From positions 1 through 64,000 of the forward strand of contig JANRKK010000008.1 in NCBI GenBank assembly GCA_033763555.1: 64,000 nt of DNA, given 5' to 3'. Positions within the stretch are counted from its first letter, which is position 1; each line of letters opens with the position of its first letter. The notes under the pieces are model-generated. The model was not told the origin of the DNA and ran no database searches. It saw only the letters and a program-made list of their open reading frames with translations. The stretch comes from JALYJG01 sp033763555 (GTDB lineage: Bacteria > Pseudomonadota > Alphaproteobacteria > UBA9219). The translations under genes were made by a program, and so were the position numbers. Below are positions 1 through 6,161 of this stretch, one piece after another.

Positions 1-94
1 CAGCTTCGCGCGCGTGATGAGCTGGTACGACAATGAATGGGGCTTCTCCTGCCGCATGAGCGACACCGCCGCGGCCATGATGAAGGCGAAGTAG
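1..94 (+). CDS. gap: Glyceraldehyde-3-phosphate dehydrogenase, C-terminal end (partial)
   Basis: Only the last 30 codons are present, reading from base 2 to a TAG stop at 92-94. The peptide contains SWYDNEWGFSCRM followed by DTAA, which matches the conserved C-terminal segment of NAD-dependent GAPDH, the glycolytic enzyme that oxidises glyceraldehyde 3-phosphate. The rest of the gene lies left of the window. It runs in the same direction as the cytochrome c maturation genes but is separated from them by a degenerate repeat, so co-transcription is uncertain. Confidence 0.93.
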   Translation, partial: SFARVMSWYDNEWGFSCRMSDTAAAMMKAK

Positions 95-131
95 GGCCAT
101 TTCCCTCGAAAAAAAACTCGGATAGTCTCGG

Positions 132-176
132 CGTTATCCCCGCCAAGGCGCGGGTAGCGCTTGCGTTCAGGATTCC
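132..176. repeat. Probable degenerate fragment of the palindromic repeat found at 2876, 51655, 52389 and 53303
   Basis: The stretch starts GTTATCCCCGCCAAGG, continues CGCGGG, and ends in AGGATTCC directly before the ccmF start codon. Full copies elsewhere read CGTCAT(C/T)CC...GG..TGGATTCC. The similarity covers only one arm, so this is a tentative call. Confidence 0.35.
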
Positions 177-2861
177 ATGTTCATCGAAACCGGGCACTTC
201 GCCCTTATCCTCGCCCTGCTGGTCGCCGCGGTTCAGGCGTTTATCGGCTTGCGCGACTTACGATCAGATCGTCATAAGTCCTCCCCCCTTGGGGGGAGGG
301 TTGGGTGGGGGGTCTCTGAAGAACACGACCCCCCATCTGCGAAAACCAAGAGCTTACTTCGTAAGCTCAGGTTTTCGCGTCTTCCCCCCAAAGGAAGAAG
401 ACGGGATTCTGTCAATACGAGAGACATATCAGATACTCAAATATGGATAGCTGCCGCGCGAAGGACGGCGCGTGCCCAATGCGCCTTGATCGCCATCGCT
501 TTTGTGGCCCTCGCGCATGCCTATGTGACCAGTGATTTTTCCGTCCTCAACGTCGCGCAGAACAGCCATATCGACAAGCCGCTGCTGTATAAAATCTCGG
601 GCGTGTGGGGCAATCATGAGGGCTCCATGCTGCTGTGGGTTCTGGTGCTGGCGCTTTATGGCGCGGCGCTGGCATTGTTCGGCAAAAAAATGCCGACCTC
701 TCTGCAGATGCGCGCGCTGGGCGTGCAGGGTATTTTATCGGCGGTCTTCCTGCTGTTCATCCTGCTGACCTCGAACCCTTTCATGCGGCTCAACCCCGCG
801 CCCCTGAACGGGCAAGGGCTGAACCCGATTTTGCAGGATCCCGGCCTCGCCTTTCATCCGCCCTGCCTTTATCTCGGCTATGTCGGTTTTTCGCTGGTCT
901 TCGCGCTGGCTGTTGCGGCACTGATGGAAGGCAGGGTGGATTCCACATGGGCACGCGCGGTACGGCCCTGGGCGCTGGCGGCCTGGAGCTTCCTCACGCT
1001 CGGTATCGGGCTGGGTTCCTGGTGGGCCTATTACACGCTGGGCTGGGGCGGCTGGTGGTACTGGGACCCGGTTGAAAATGCGTCTTTCATCCCGTGGCTG
1101 GCGGGCACGGCATTGCTGCACAGCCTGATCGTTCTGGAAAAACGCGATGTATTGAAAGCCTGGACAGTCCTTCTGGCCATCATCACATTCTCGCTGTCGC
1201 TGATCGGTACCTTTCTTGTGCGTTCGGGTGTGCTGACTTCGGTGCACAGCTTCGCGTCCGACCCGGCGCGCGGCGTGTTCATCCTCGGCATGATCGTGGC
1301 GGTGACGGGCAGTGCGTTGCTGCTGTTTCTCCTGCGCGCGCCAACGATGAAATCCGGTGCGGATTTTGCGCCGCTCTCCCGCGAGGGTAGTTTGCTATTG
1401 AATAATGTGTTGCTCAGCACGGCGGCGGGAACGGTGTTGCTCGGCACCCTTTATCCGCTGTTCCTTGATGCGCTGAGCCTCGGCAAGGTCTCGGTCGGGC
1501 CGCCTTATTTCAACCGGACTTTCGGGCCGCTGATGCTGCCGTTGATCATCGCGATGGGTATCGGGCCGATGCTGGGCTGGAAAAAAGCCGATGCGCGTGG
1601 ATTGGTTCAGCGTCTGGGTTTTGCGTTGCTGGCGGCTCTGACCGTGATGGCTGCAACATGGATTTGGGCAGGCGGTTCAGCGAAAATCTTGATCACAGCG
1701 GCGGGTATGGGACTGGCGGCATGGCTGGGTACAGCGACCTTCCTGACATGGGCCGAGCGTATCAGCCTGTTCCGCACGGGTTTTGGTGAAGCACTGCGCA
1801 ATGCTGCGCAGCTGCCACTGTCGGCCTATGGCATGCTAGCGGCGCATGCGGGCATGGCGGTGCTGCTGGCGGGGATTACAGGCTCGCTCGGCTGGCAGGT
1901 GGAAAAAATCCAAATGATGCGCGTCGGCGAAAGCGTGGATGTCGCCACCTACCGCCTGAAGCTAGAAAAGGTCGAGGAAAATATCCAGGGCCCCAACTAT
2001 ACCGCCACACGCGCGGCGTTCGTTGCGACCAAGAATGGCGGTTTTGTTGCGCGCCTGACACCGGAACGGCGAATGTTCACTATGCCGCCACAGCTTGTCA
2101 CCGATGCCGCCATCCATACCAATTTCATCGGCGATCTCTATGCCGTGATCGGTGAAGCGGATGGCAAGGGTAACTATGTCACGCGGCTTTACTACAACCC
2201 ACTGGTGCCATGGATTTTCTTTGGCGTCGGATTGATGGCGCTGGGGGGCACGCTGGCGCTCGCGGGACGCCGGAAGAATTCCGGTGCAACGGAAAAACAG
2301 GAAGCGGCACGATCAGGCAAAACATCGCGCCGTGCGTTTTTGATACCTTTGATGGCATTTGCCGTTTTGGCCGGGTTTTTTGCCAATCGCCTGTGGCTGG
2401 CTGAAAAAGGCTTTGCTCCGGATAAAATTCCATCGGCGCTGATCGGCAAGCCGGTACCGGTTTTCGATCTGCCATCCCTGACAGGCGGCCACGTAACGGC
2501 GGCGAGCTTCAAGGGCAAAGTTACGCTGGTGAATTTCTTTGCTTCCTGGTGCGTGCCGTGCCGGGCGGAGCATGAGATTCTTTCCGGCCTGAAAAGCGTG
2601 AAAAGCCTGACGCTGGTCGGCATTAATTACAAGGACAGGCCGGAACAGGCGCAGGCCTGGCTGAGAAAATCCGGCAATCCATTCAGCGCCATCGCCAACG
2701 ACCGCGAAGGCACAGCGGCGATTGATTTCGGCGTCTATGGCATTCCTGAAAGCTTCCTGATTGATCGGCAAGGCATCATCCGTTTTCGGCAAGCCGGCAT
2801 CCTGACACCCGAAGCCGTGCAGAACAAAATCCTTCCACTCGTGAAGGAGTTGAACCGATGA
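177..2861 (+). CDS. ccmF: Cytochrome c maturation fusion protein: CcmF heme lyase joined to CcmG/DsbE thioredoxin
   Basis: One uninterrupted 894-codon frame holds two proteins that are normally separate. Residues 1 to about 700 are CcmF, the polytopic membrane subunit that attaches heme to apocytochrome c. They show GHFALILALL at the start, TSDFSVLNVAQNS, and the WWD-type motif GGWWYWDPVENASF near residue 295. After a membrane segment near residue 725 comes a CcmG/DsbE-type thioredoxin fold with the redox motif WCVPC (Cys792, Cys795) and a cis-proline region GIPESF. The start at 177 gives a normal CcmF N-terminus. Residues about 30-88, in the loop between the first two membrane helices, are encoded by a palindromic repeat and have no place in ordinary CcmF. 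The stop overlaps the ccmH start (ATGA). The fusion would tether the thioredoxin on the periplasmic side, which is where CcmG acts. Confidence 0.93.
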   Translation: MFIETGHFALILALLVAAVQAFIGLRDLRSDRHKSSPLGGRVGWGVSEEHDPPSAKTKSLLRKLRFSRLPPKGRRRDSVNTRDISDTQIWIAAARRTARAQCALIAIAFVALAHAYVTSDFSVLNVAQNSHIDKPLLYKISGVWGNHEGSMLLWVLVLALYGAALALFGKKMPTSLQMRALGVQGILSAVFLLFILLTSNPFMRLNPAPLNGQGLNPILQDPGLAFHPPCLYLGYVGFSLVFALAVAALMEGRVDSTWARAVRPWALAAWSFLTLGIGLGSWWAYYTLGWGGWWYWDPVENASFIPWLAGTALLHSLIVLEKRDVLKAWTVLLAIITFSLSLIGTFLVRSGVLTSVHSFASDPARGVFILGMIVAVTGSALLLFLLRAPTMKSGADFAPLSREGSLLLNNVLLSTAAGTVLLGTLYPLFLDALSLGKVSVGPPYFNRTFGPLMLPLIIAMGIGPMLGWKKADARGLVQRLGFALLAALTVMAATWIWAGGSAKILITAAGMGLAAWLGTATFLTWAERISLFRTGFGEALRNAAQLPLSAYGMLAAHAGMAVLLAGITGSLGWQVEKIQMMRVGESVDVATYRLKLEKVEENIQGPNYTATRAAFVATKNGGFVARLTPERRMFTMPPQLVTDAAIHTNFIGDLYAVIGEADGKGNYVTRLYYNPLVPWIFFGVGLMALGGTLALAGRRKNSGATEKQEAARSGKTSRRAFLIPLMAFAVLAGFFANRLWLAEKGFAPDKIPSALIGKPVPVFDLPSLTGGHVTAASFKGKVTLVNFFASWCVPCRAEHEILSGLKSVKSLTLVGINYKDRPEQAQAWLRKSGNPFSAIANDREGTAAIDFGVYGIPESFLIDRQGIIRFRQAGILTPEAVQNKILPLVKELNR
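280..397. repeat. Multi-hairpin palindromic element inserted in frame in ccmF (copy A)
   Basis: Three nested inverted repeats follow one another. At 280-299 a 9-bp perfect stem CCTCCCCCC/GGGGGGAGG has a 2-base loop. At 339-378 an outer stem GCGAAAAC/GTTTTCGC encloses an inner stem GAGCTTAC/GTAAGCTC. At 381-397 CTTCC pairs with GGAAG. The same architecture, with the same GCGAAAAC/GTTTTCGC stem, recurs at 46118-46262. Here the element is read through as about 59 extra residues without a stop codon. Confidence 0.85.
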
Positions 2862-3364
2862 ATTTTCACTTCATTCGTCATTCCGGCGCAAGCCGGAATC
2901 CAGCGGCGAGCGTCCGCGAGCCAAAAAAACTTATTTGCGTGCTGACGTACAAGTACTGGATCCCGGCTTTCGCCGGGATGACGCTTGTTGTTGTGTTTTT
3001 GTTTGGATTAATAACACTCGCCCACGCCGTGCAGCCGGATGAAATGCTGAAAGACCCGGCACTGGAAGCCCGCGCGCGCGTGATCAGCAAGGATATGCGC
3101 TGCCTTGTCTGCCAGAACCAGTCGATTGATGATTCCGACGCGCCGCTGGCGCGCGATCTGCGCGTACTGCTGCGCCAACGCCTGACGGCAGGCGATACCG
3201 ATGCGCAGGCGCGTGCCCATATCGTGCAGCGTTATGGTGATTATGTCCTGCTGACGCCGCCTTTCAAGCCCGCGACTTCTCTTTTATGGCTGGGGCCCGG
3301 GTTTTTCTTGCTGATTGCACTGGGGGCGATGATCGGTTTCTACCGGAAAGGCAGACGCACATGA
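2858..3364 (+). CDS. ccmH: Cytochrome c-type biogenesis protein CcmH (CcmL/CycL type)
   Basis: CcmH reduces or presents the apocytochrome CXXC for heme attachment in the periplasm. The protein contains VQPDEMLKDPALE, the signature RCLVCQNQSIDDSDA with its redox CXXC, and a C-terminal membrane helix followed by YRKGRR. The start at 2858 overlaps the ccmFG stop and is preceded by GAAGGAG at good spacing. Residues 6 to about 42 are encoded by a palindromic repeat at 2876-2983, so the signal peptide core (LVVVFLFGLITLAHA) begins only near residue 43. An ATG at 2978, inside the right arm of the repeat, would give a 128-residue form with a conventional short signal peptide but has no clear ribosome binding site. 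Confidence 0.92.
   Translation: MNFHFIRHSGASRNPAASVREPKKLICVLTYKYWIPAFAGMTLVVVFLFGLITLAHAVQPDEMLKDPALEARARVISKDMRCLVCQNQSIDDSDAPLARDLRVLLRQRLTAGDTDAQARAHIVQRYGDYVLLTPPFKPATSLLWLGPGFFLLIALGAMIGFYRKGRRT
2876..2983. repeat. Palindromic repeat (CGTCATTCCGG...GGGATGACG type) inside ccmH
   Basis: The left arm CGTCATTCCGGCGCAAGCCGG and the right arm ending CCGGCTTTCGCCGGGATGACG are imperfect inverted repeats. On this strand the element reads HSGASRNP...WIPAFAGMT. Related copies lie at 51655-51726, 52389-52491 and 53303-53416. The element keeps the ccmH frame open and supplies an ATG in its right arm. Confidence 0.88.
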
Positions 3365-4032
3365 CCGCTCTGCTCTGCACCGCGCTTGCCCTGATGGTTG
3401 CCGCTTTTCTTGCGGCACCTTTTTGGCGGACAAATCGTAAGAGCGCACTGGCGCTCGCGTTCGGGCTGATGCTGGGCGCGGGGCTGTTCTATCTTTATCT
3501 CGGTGCGCCGGATTTGCCGGACAAGCCCTATGCCGCGCGGCGCAACGACCCGGATTTCCGCCTGAACACCATCGCCGAAACCATGGCGACGGAGCTGGCG
3601 GAACGGCCCGATGCCGAAGGTTACAAGCGCGCGGCAGCTTTGTTCCTCGCCATAGGGCGCTTTGACCGTGCCGCAGAAGCCAGCCGCAAGGCGGTGGAGC
3701 ACGGCGCGGATGATGCCGAAACCTGGTCGCGGCTGGGCGAAAGCCTGGTGCGGGCGAATGACGGCATGGTGGTGATGGATGCGCAGGATGCTTTTAAAAA
3801 GGCCCTGAAGCGCGACCCGAAAGATGTCCGCGCGCGTTTTTCCATGGGCCTCGCGCAGGCGCAAATCGGCAACTTCAAAAAAGCCGTCGGCATCTGGCGC
3901 GATCTGGAACGCGACGCGACGCCCGATGCGCCCTGGTTGCCGCAGGTGAAAAAAAGCATCCGGGAGTTTTCCCGCAAGGGCGGATTCGACCCGGCCTCCA
4001 TCCCGCCGCGAGCGCCTGAAGCAGGCCGCTAA
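3361..4032 (+). CDS. ccmI: Cytochrome c biogenesis TPR protein CcmI/CycH
   Basis: The start ATG at 3361 overlaps the ccmH stop (ATGA), giving a 223-residue protein and completing a tightly coupled ccmFG-ccmH-ccmI operon. Two membrane helices lie at about residues 3-20 and 28-45. A periplasmic tetratricopeptide region begins around residue 70 with repeats such as EGYKRAAALFLAIGRFDRAAEASRKAVEHG and a second at DAQDAFKKALKRDPKDVRARFSMG. CcmI-type proteins act as chaperones that hand apocytochrome c to the CcmF/CcmH ligation complex. The protein is shorter than the gammaproteobacterial CcmI, as is usual for CycH-like forms. Confidence 0.85.
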   Translation: MTALLCTALALMVAAFLAAPFWRTNRKSALALAFGLMLGAGLFYLYLGAPDLPDKPYAARRNDPDFRLNTIAETMATELAERPDAEGYKRAAALFLAIGRFDRAAEASRKAVEHGADDAETWSRLGESLVRANDGMVVMDAQDAFKKALKRDPKDVRARFSMGLAQAQIGNFKKAVGIWRDLERDATPDAPWLPQVKKSIREFSRKGGFDPASIPPRAPEAGR

Positions 4033-4117
4033 GCCGCAATCCGCGCCGATTCGCCGCACAATCTAGGCAACGCGCCGGAAAATGGGCATAAAGGCTGCAA
4101 CCTCTGGAGGAACCCTC

Positions 4118-4657
4118 ATGAAGAAATGCGCATCCAAGGGCTTTGCCGCCCTCATCGCCGTCCTGGCCGTTCTGGCCTTTATCATTGCTATGCAAACTTC
4201 GGAATTTCAGGTGACGCGCACGGCCACCATCGCCGCGCCGCCTGCCAAACTGTTCCCGCTGGTGAATGACCTGCGCAAATGGGAAAGCTGGTCGCCCTGG
4301 GCCAAGCTCGACCCGAACGCCAAACATTCCTTCGAGGGACCGCGCGCGGGCAAAGGCGCCATCATGCATTGGGATGGCAATATGCAGGTGGGCAAGGGCA
4401 GTATGACCATCACCGAAAGCCGCCCGTCCAGCGCCATCAAGTTCCAGCTGGATTTCACCAAGCCGCTGAAAGGCACCAGCACGGCCGAGTTCACCTTCAA
4501 GCCGGAAGGCAAGAACACCGCCGTGACCTGGAGCATGCAGGGCAAGAAGGATTTCCTGGCCAAGGCTATCAGCTTAATTTCCAGTTGCGAAAAGATGGTC
4601 GGCGGGCAATTTGAAAAGGGCCTGGCCAATCTGAAGGCCATCGCCGAAAAGCGCTAG
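4118..4657 (+). CDS. SRPBCC (START-like) family protein with N-terminal membrane anchor or signal
   Basis: The 179-residue protein starts at the ATG preceded by TGGAGGAACCCTC, a strong ribosome binding site; an upstream in-frame ATG at 4082 lacks one. An N-terminal hydrophobic segment (GFAALIAVLAVLAFIIA) is followed by a polyketide-cyclase/SRPBCC domain, recognisable by FQVTRTATIAAPPAKLFPLVNDLRKWESWSPW and TWSMQGK. Such domains bind hydrophobic ligands in a helix-grip fold. The substrate cannot be told from the sequence. The gene stands alone, downstream of the ccm operon. Confidence 0.75.
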   Translation: MKKCASKGFAALIAVLAVLAFIIAMQTSEFQVTRTATIAAPPAKLFPLVNDLRKWESWSPWAKLDPNAKHSFEGPRAGKGAIMHWDGNMQVGKGSMTITESRPSSAIKFQLDFTKPLKGTSTAEFTFKPEGKNTAVTWSMQGKKDFLAKAISLISSCEKMVGGQFEKGLANLKAIAEKR

Positions 4658-4675
4658 GCCATTTCCCCTAAAAAG

Positions 4676-4711
4676 TTCTGCTCCGGCCACCCCCCAGCAG
4701 CCGGAGCAGAA
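4676..4711 (-). terminator. Hairpin terminator, probably for the minus-strand gene at 4747
   Basis: TTCTGCTCCGGC and GCCGGAGCAGAA form a perfect 12-bp stem around a 12-base loop. On the plus strand it is preceded by CTAAAAAG, so a minus-strand transcript would end in CTTTTTAG after the stem. It sits between two converging genes and may serve both. Confidence 0.7.
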
Positions 4712-4746
4712 TGCTGCATGCGCAGCTTCCCTAGGCAACGGCGCGG

Positions 4747-5142
4747 TTAGTCCGCAGGCTGTTGCATCTGGTTGTTTTGCTCGACCGTCTTGCCATCCAC
4801 TTTCTTGGTGTGGCTGTATTCGGTCTTGCCGTCTTTTTCCACGGCCTTGTTTTTAATTTCGGTCGTGGATTTGTTGAAAAGACCTTTGGGGTCTTTCTTG
4901 CTCTTGATATGGACGGTGGTCTTCTTGTTGCCTTCGCTGTCCACATCGACCTTCTTGGTGGTTTCCTTTTCGATGTTGGTACCGGACGAGTCCGTATTTT
5001 CCATCTTGTCCTTGGCTTCATAGCCGCCGTCGGAATGCGTGCGGACGCTGGATTCCGACTTGGCGCTGGTGTCAGCCGCAAGGGCCGGACCTGCGATCAG
5101 AAGCGCGGCAAGAGCCACGGATGCGAGAAACTGCTTTTTCAT
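4747..5142 (-). CDS. Small secreted Lys/Thr-rich protein of unknown function
   Basis: A 131-residue protein with a clear Sec signal peptide (MKKQFLASVALAALLIAGPALA, cleavage after ALA near residue 22). The mature part is very hydrophilic and charged, with many Lys, Thr, Asp and Ser residues (KETTKKVDVDSEGNKKTTVHIKSKKD), no cysteine and no membrane segment. AAAGGGTATCCCC precedes the start. I do not recognise a family. The composition suggests a periplasmic, possibly intrinsically disordered protein. Confidence 0.7.
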   Translation of the reverse strand: MKKQFLASVALAALLIAGPALAADTSAKSESSVRTHSDGGYEAKDKMENTDSSGTNIEKETTKKVDVDSEGNKKTTVHIKSKKDPKGLFNKSTTEIKNKAVEKDGKTEYSHTKKVDGKTVEQNNQMQQPAD

Positions 5143-5350
5143 GGGGATACCCTTTCGATAACGAAGTTGTCCTGCCCGCCCTGGCGGGCGGTTCCTGTTA
5201 GATCTCTATCAGGCGTTCTGTAAGGAACCCATATATAAGGGCGCGGCAGAGAGTAAAAATCCCGGAAGGATGACGGGCTTCGACCACTATGCTATCTCAG
5301 AAGCCCCGCACCGCAGACTTCATCTCACAGCTGGTTTGAAAGGATTCTTC

Positions 5351-5860
5351 ATGATTCTCGGCATGCCGGTTGCGCATTTTACGTTGTTGCACACGGCCAT
5401 CAGCCTGATCGCCATTGTCGCCGGTATCGTCATGCTGGCGGGGATGGTGCGGGGGCGTTTTTGCGCCCGGACACACGGCGTATTCCTGCTGACCACCATT
5501 GCGACGAGCGCGACCGGATTTATGTTCCCTCTGGCGCAGTTCGGGCCGCCGCGTATTTTCGGCCTGATTTCTTTCGCCGCTCTGGCCGCCGCGCTGTTCG
5601 CGCTTTATGTGGAACGGCTGAAAGGCCGCTGGCGGGTGATTTATATCGGCACCGTGTGGCTGACTTTTTATTTGAATGTCGTCGTTCTGGTGGTGCAGTC
5701 CTTCCAGAAAATCCCGGCCCTGAACGTCTTTGCCCCGACGCAAAAGGAACCGCCCTTTCTGGCGACACAATCGGCCGTGCTGCTGCTGTTCGTGATCTGC
5801 GGCGTTCTTGCGCTACGCCGCTTTCGTCCGCCTGCGGGAAAGTTGTTGCCGTTGAGGTGA
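5351..5860 (+). CDS. Polytopic inner-membrane protein, function unknown
   Basis: The 169-residue protein starting MILGMPVAHFTLLHTAISLIAI appears to be almost all membrane, with about five hydrophobic helices separated by short charged loops (RGRFCARTHG, VERLKGRWR). The ATG at 5351 is preceded by GAAAGGATTCTTC; a longer in-frame start at 5270 would add a hydrophilic head with no binding site. A His near the first helix and an aromatic pattern recall small heme-membrane proteins, but no signature is present, so no function is assigned. Confidence 0.6.
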   Translation: MILGMPVAHFTLLHTAISLIAIVAGIVMLAGMVRGRFCARTHGVFLLTTIATSATGFMFPLAQFGPPRIFGLISFAALAAALFALYVERLKGRWRVIYIGTVWLTFYLNVVVLVVQSFQKIPALNVFAPTQKEPPFLATQSAVLLLFVICGVLALRRFRPPAGKLLPLR

Positions 5861-5940
5861 GGTAAGCTTTTGGGGTGAGATTGCTTTCGCTCGGCTATCA
5901 AACTCGGTGCGCACTTCATGGCACCACACCCCAACAACCC

Positions 5941-6014
5941 GTCCGCCTACGCTCCTGCGGAGCTTCGGCGGACATAAGGTTTGCTAACGCTCGCCGCGCT
6001 CGCGAAGCAAACCT
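5941..6014. repeat. Pair of strong hairpins next to tRNA-Ser
   Basis: At 5941-5973 GTCCGCC/GGCGGAC encloses an inner GCTCC/GGAGC stem. At 5977-6014 AGGTTTGCT pairs perfectly with AGCAAACCT. They lie just downstream of the tRNA-Ser gene in its direction of transcription and could be terminators or processing structures, or an intergenic repeat. No T-tract follows either one. Confidence 0.55.
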
Positions 6015-6016
6015 AA

Positions 6017-6106
6017 TGGCGGATGGGGTGAGATTCGAACTCACGGTGAGCTTGCGCCCACGCCGGTTTTCAAGACCGGAGCCTTAAACCACTCGGCCAC
6101 CCATCC
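6017..6106 (-). tRNA. tRNA-Ser (anticodon UGA)
   Basis: The minus strand reads GGATGGGTGGCCGAGTGG at the 5' end, an anticodon loop CTTGAAA inside a CCGGT/ACCGG stem, a long variable arm (GCGTGGGCGCAAGCTCACC) typical of class II tRNAs, a T arm with GTTCGAATC, and an encoded CCA. The anticodon is TGA. Confidence 0.97.
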
Positions 6107-6161
6107 ACATCATGAGAGATAGCAGAAACCAACCGGACGGGAAAAGGCCACCGTTTGGGCG

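Noticed and set aside
280..397. ccmF as a pseudogene broken by the repeat
   Set aside because: The frame is open throughout and both halves keep all expected motifs, so an in-frame insertion is the better reading.
37..450. Plus-strand frame of 137 codons overlapping the gap tail and ccmF start
   Set aside because: It reads repeat DNA and an out-of-frame part of ccmF. It has no recognisable domain and no ribosome binding site.
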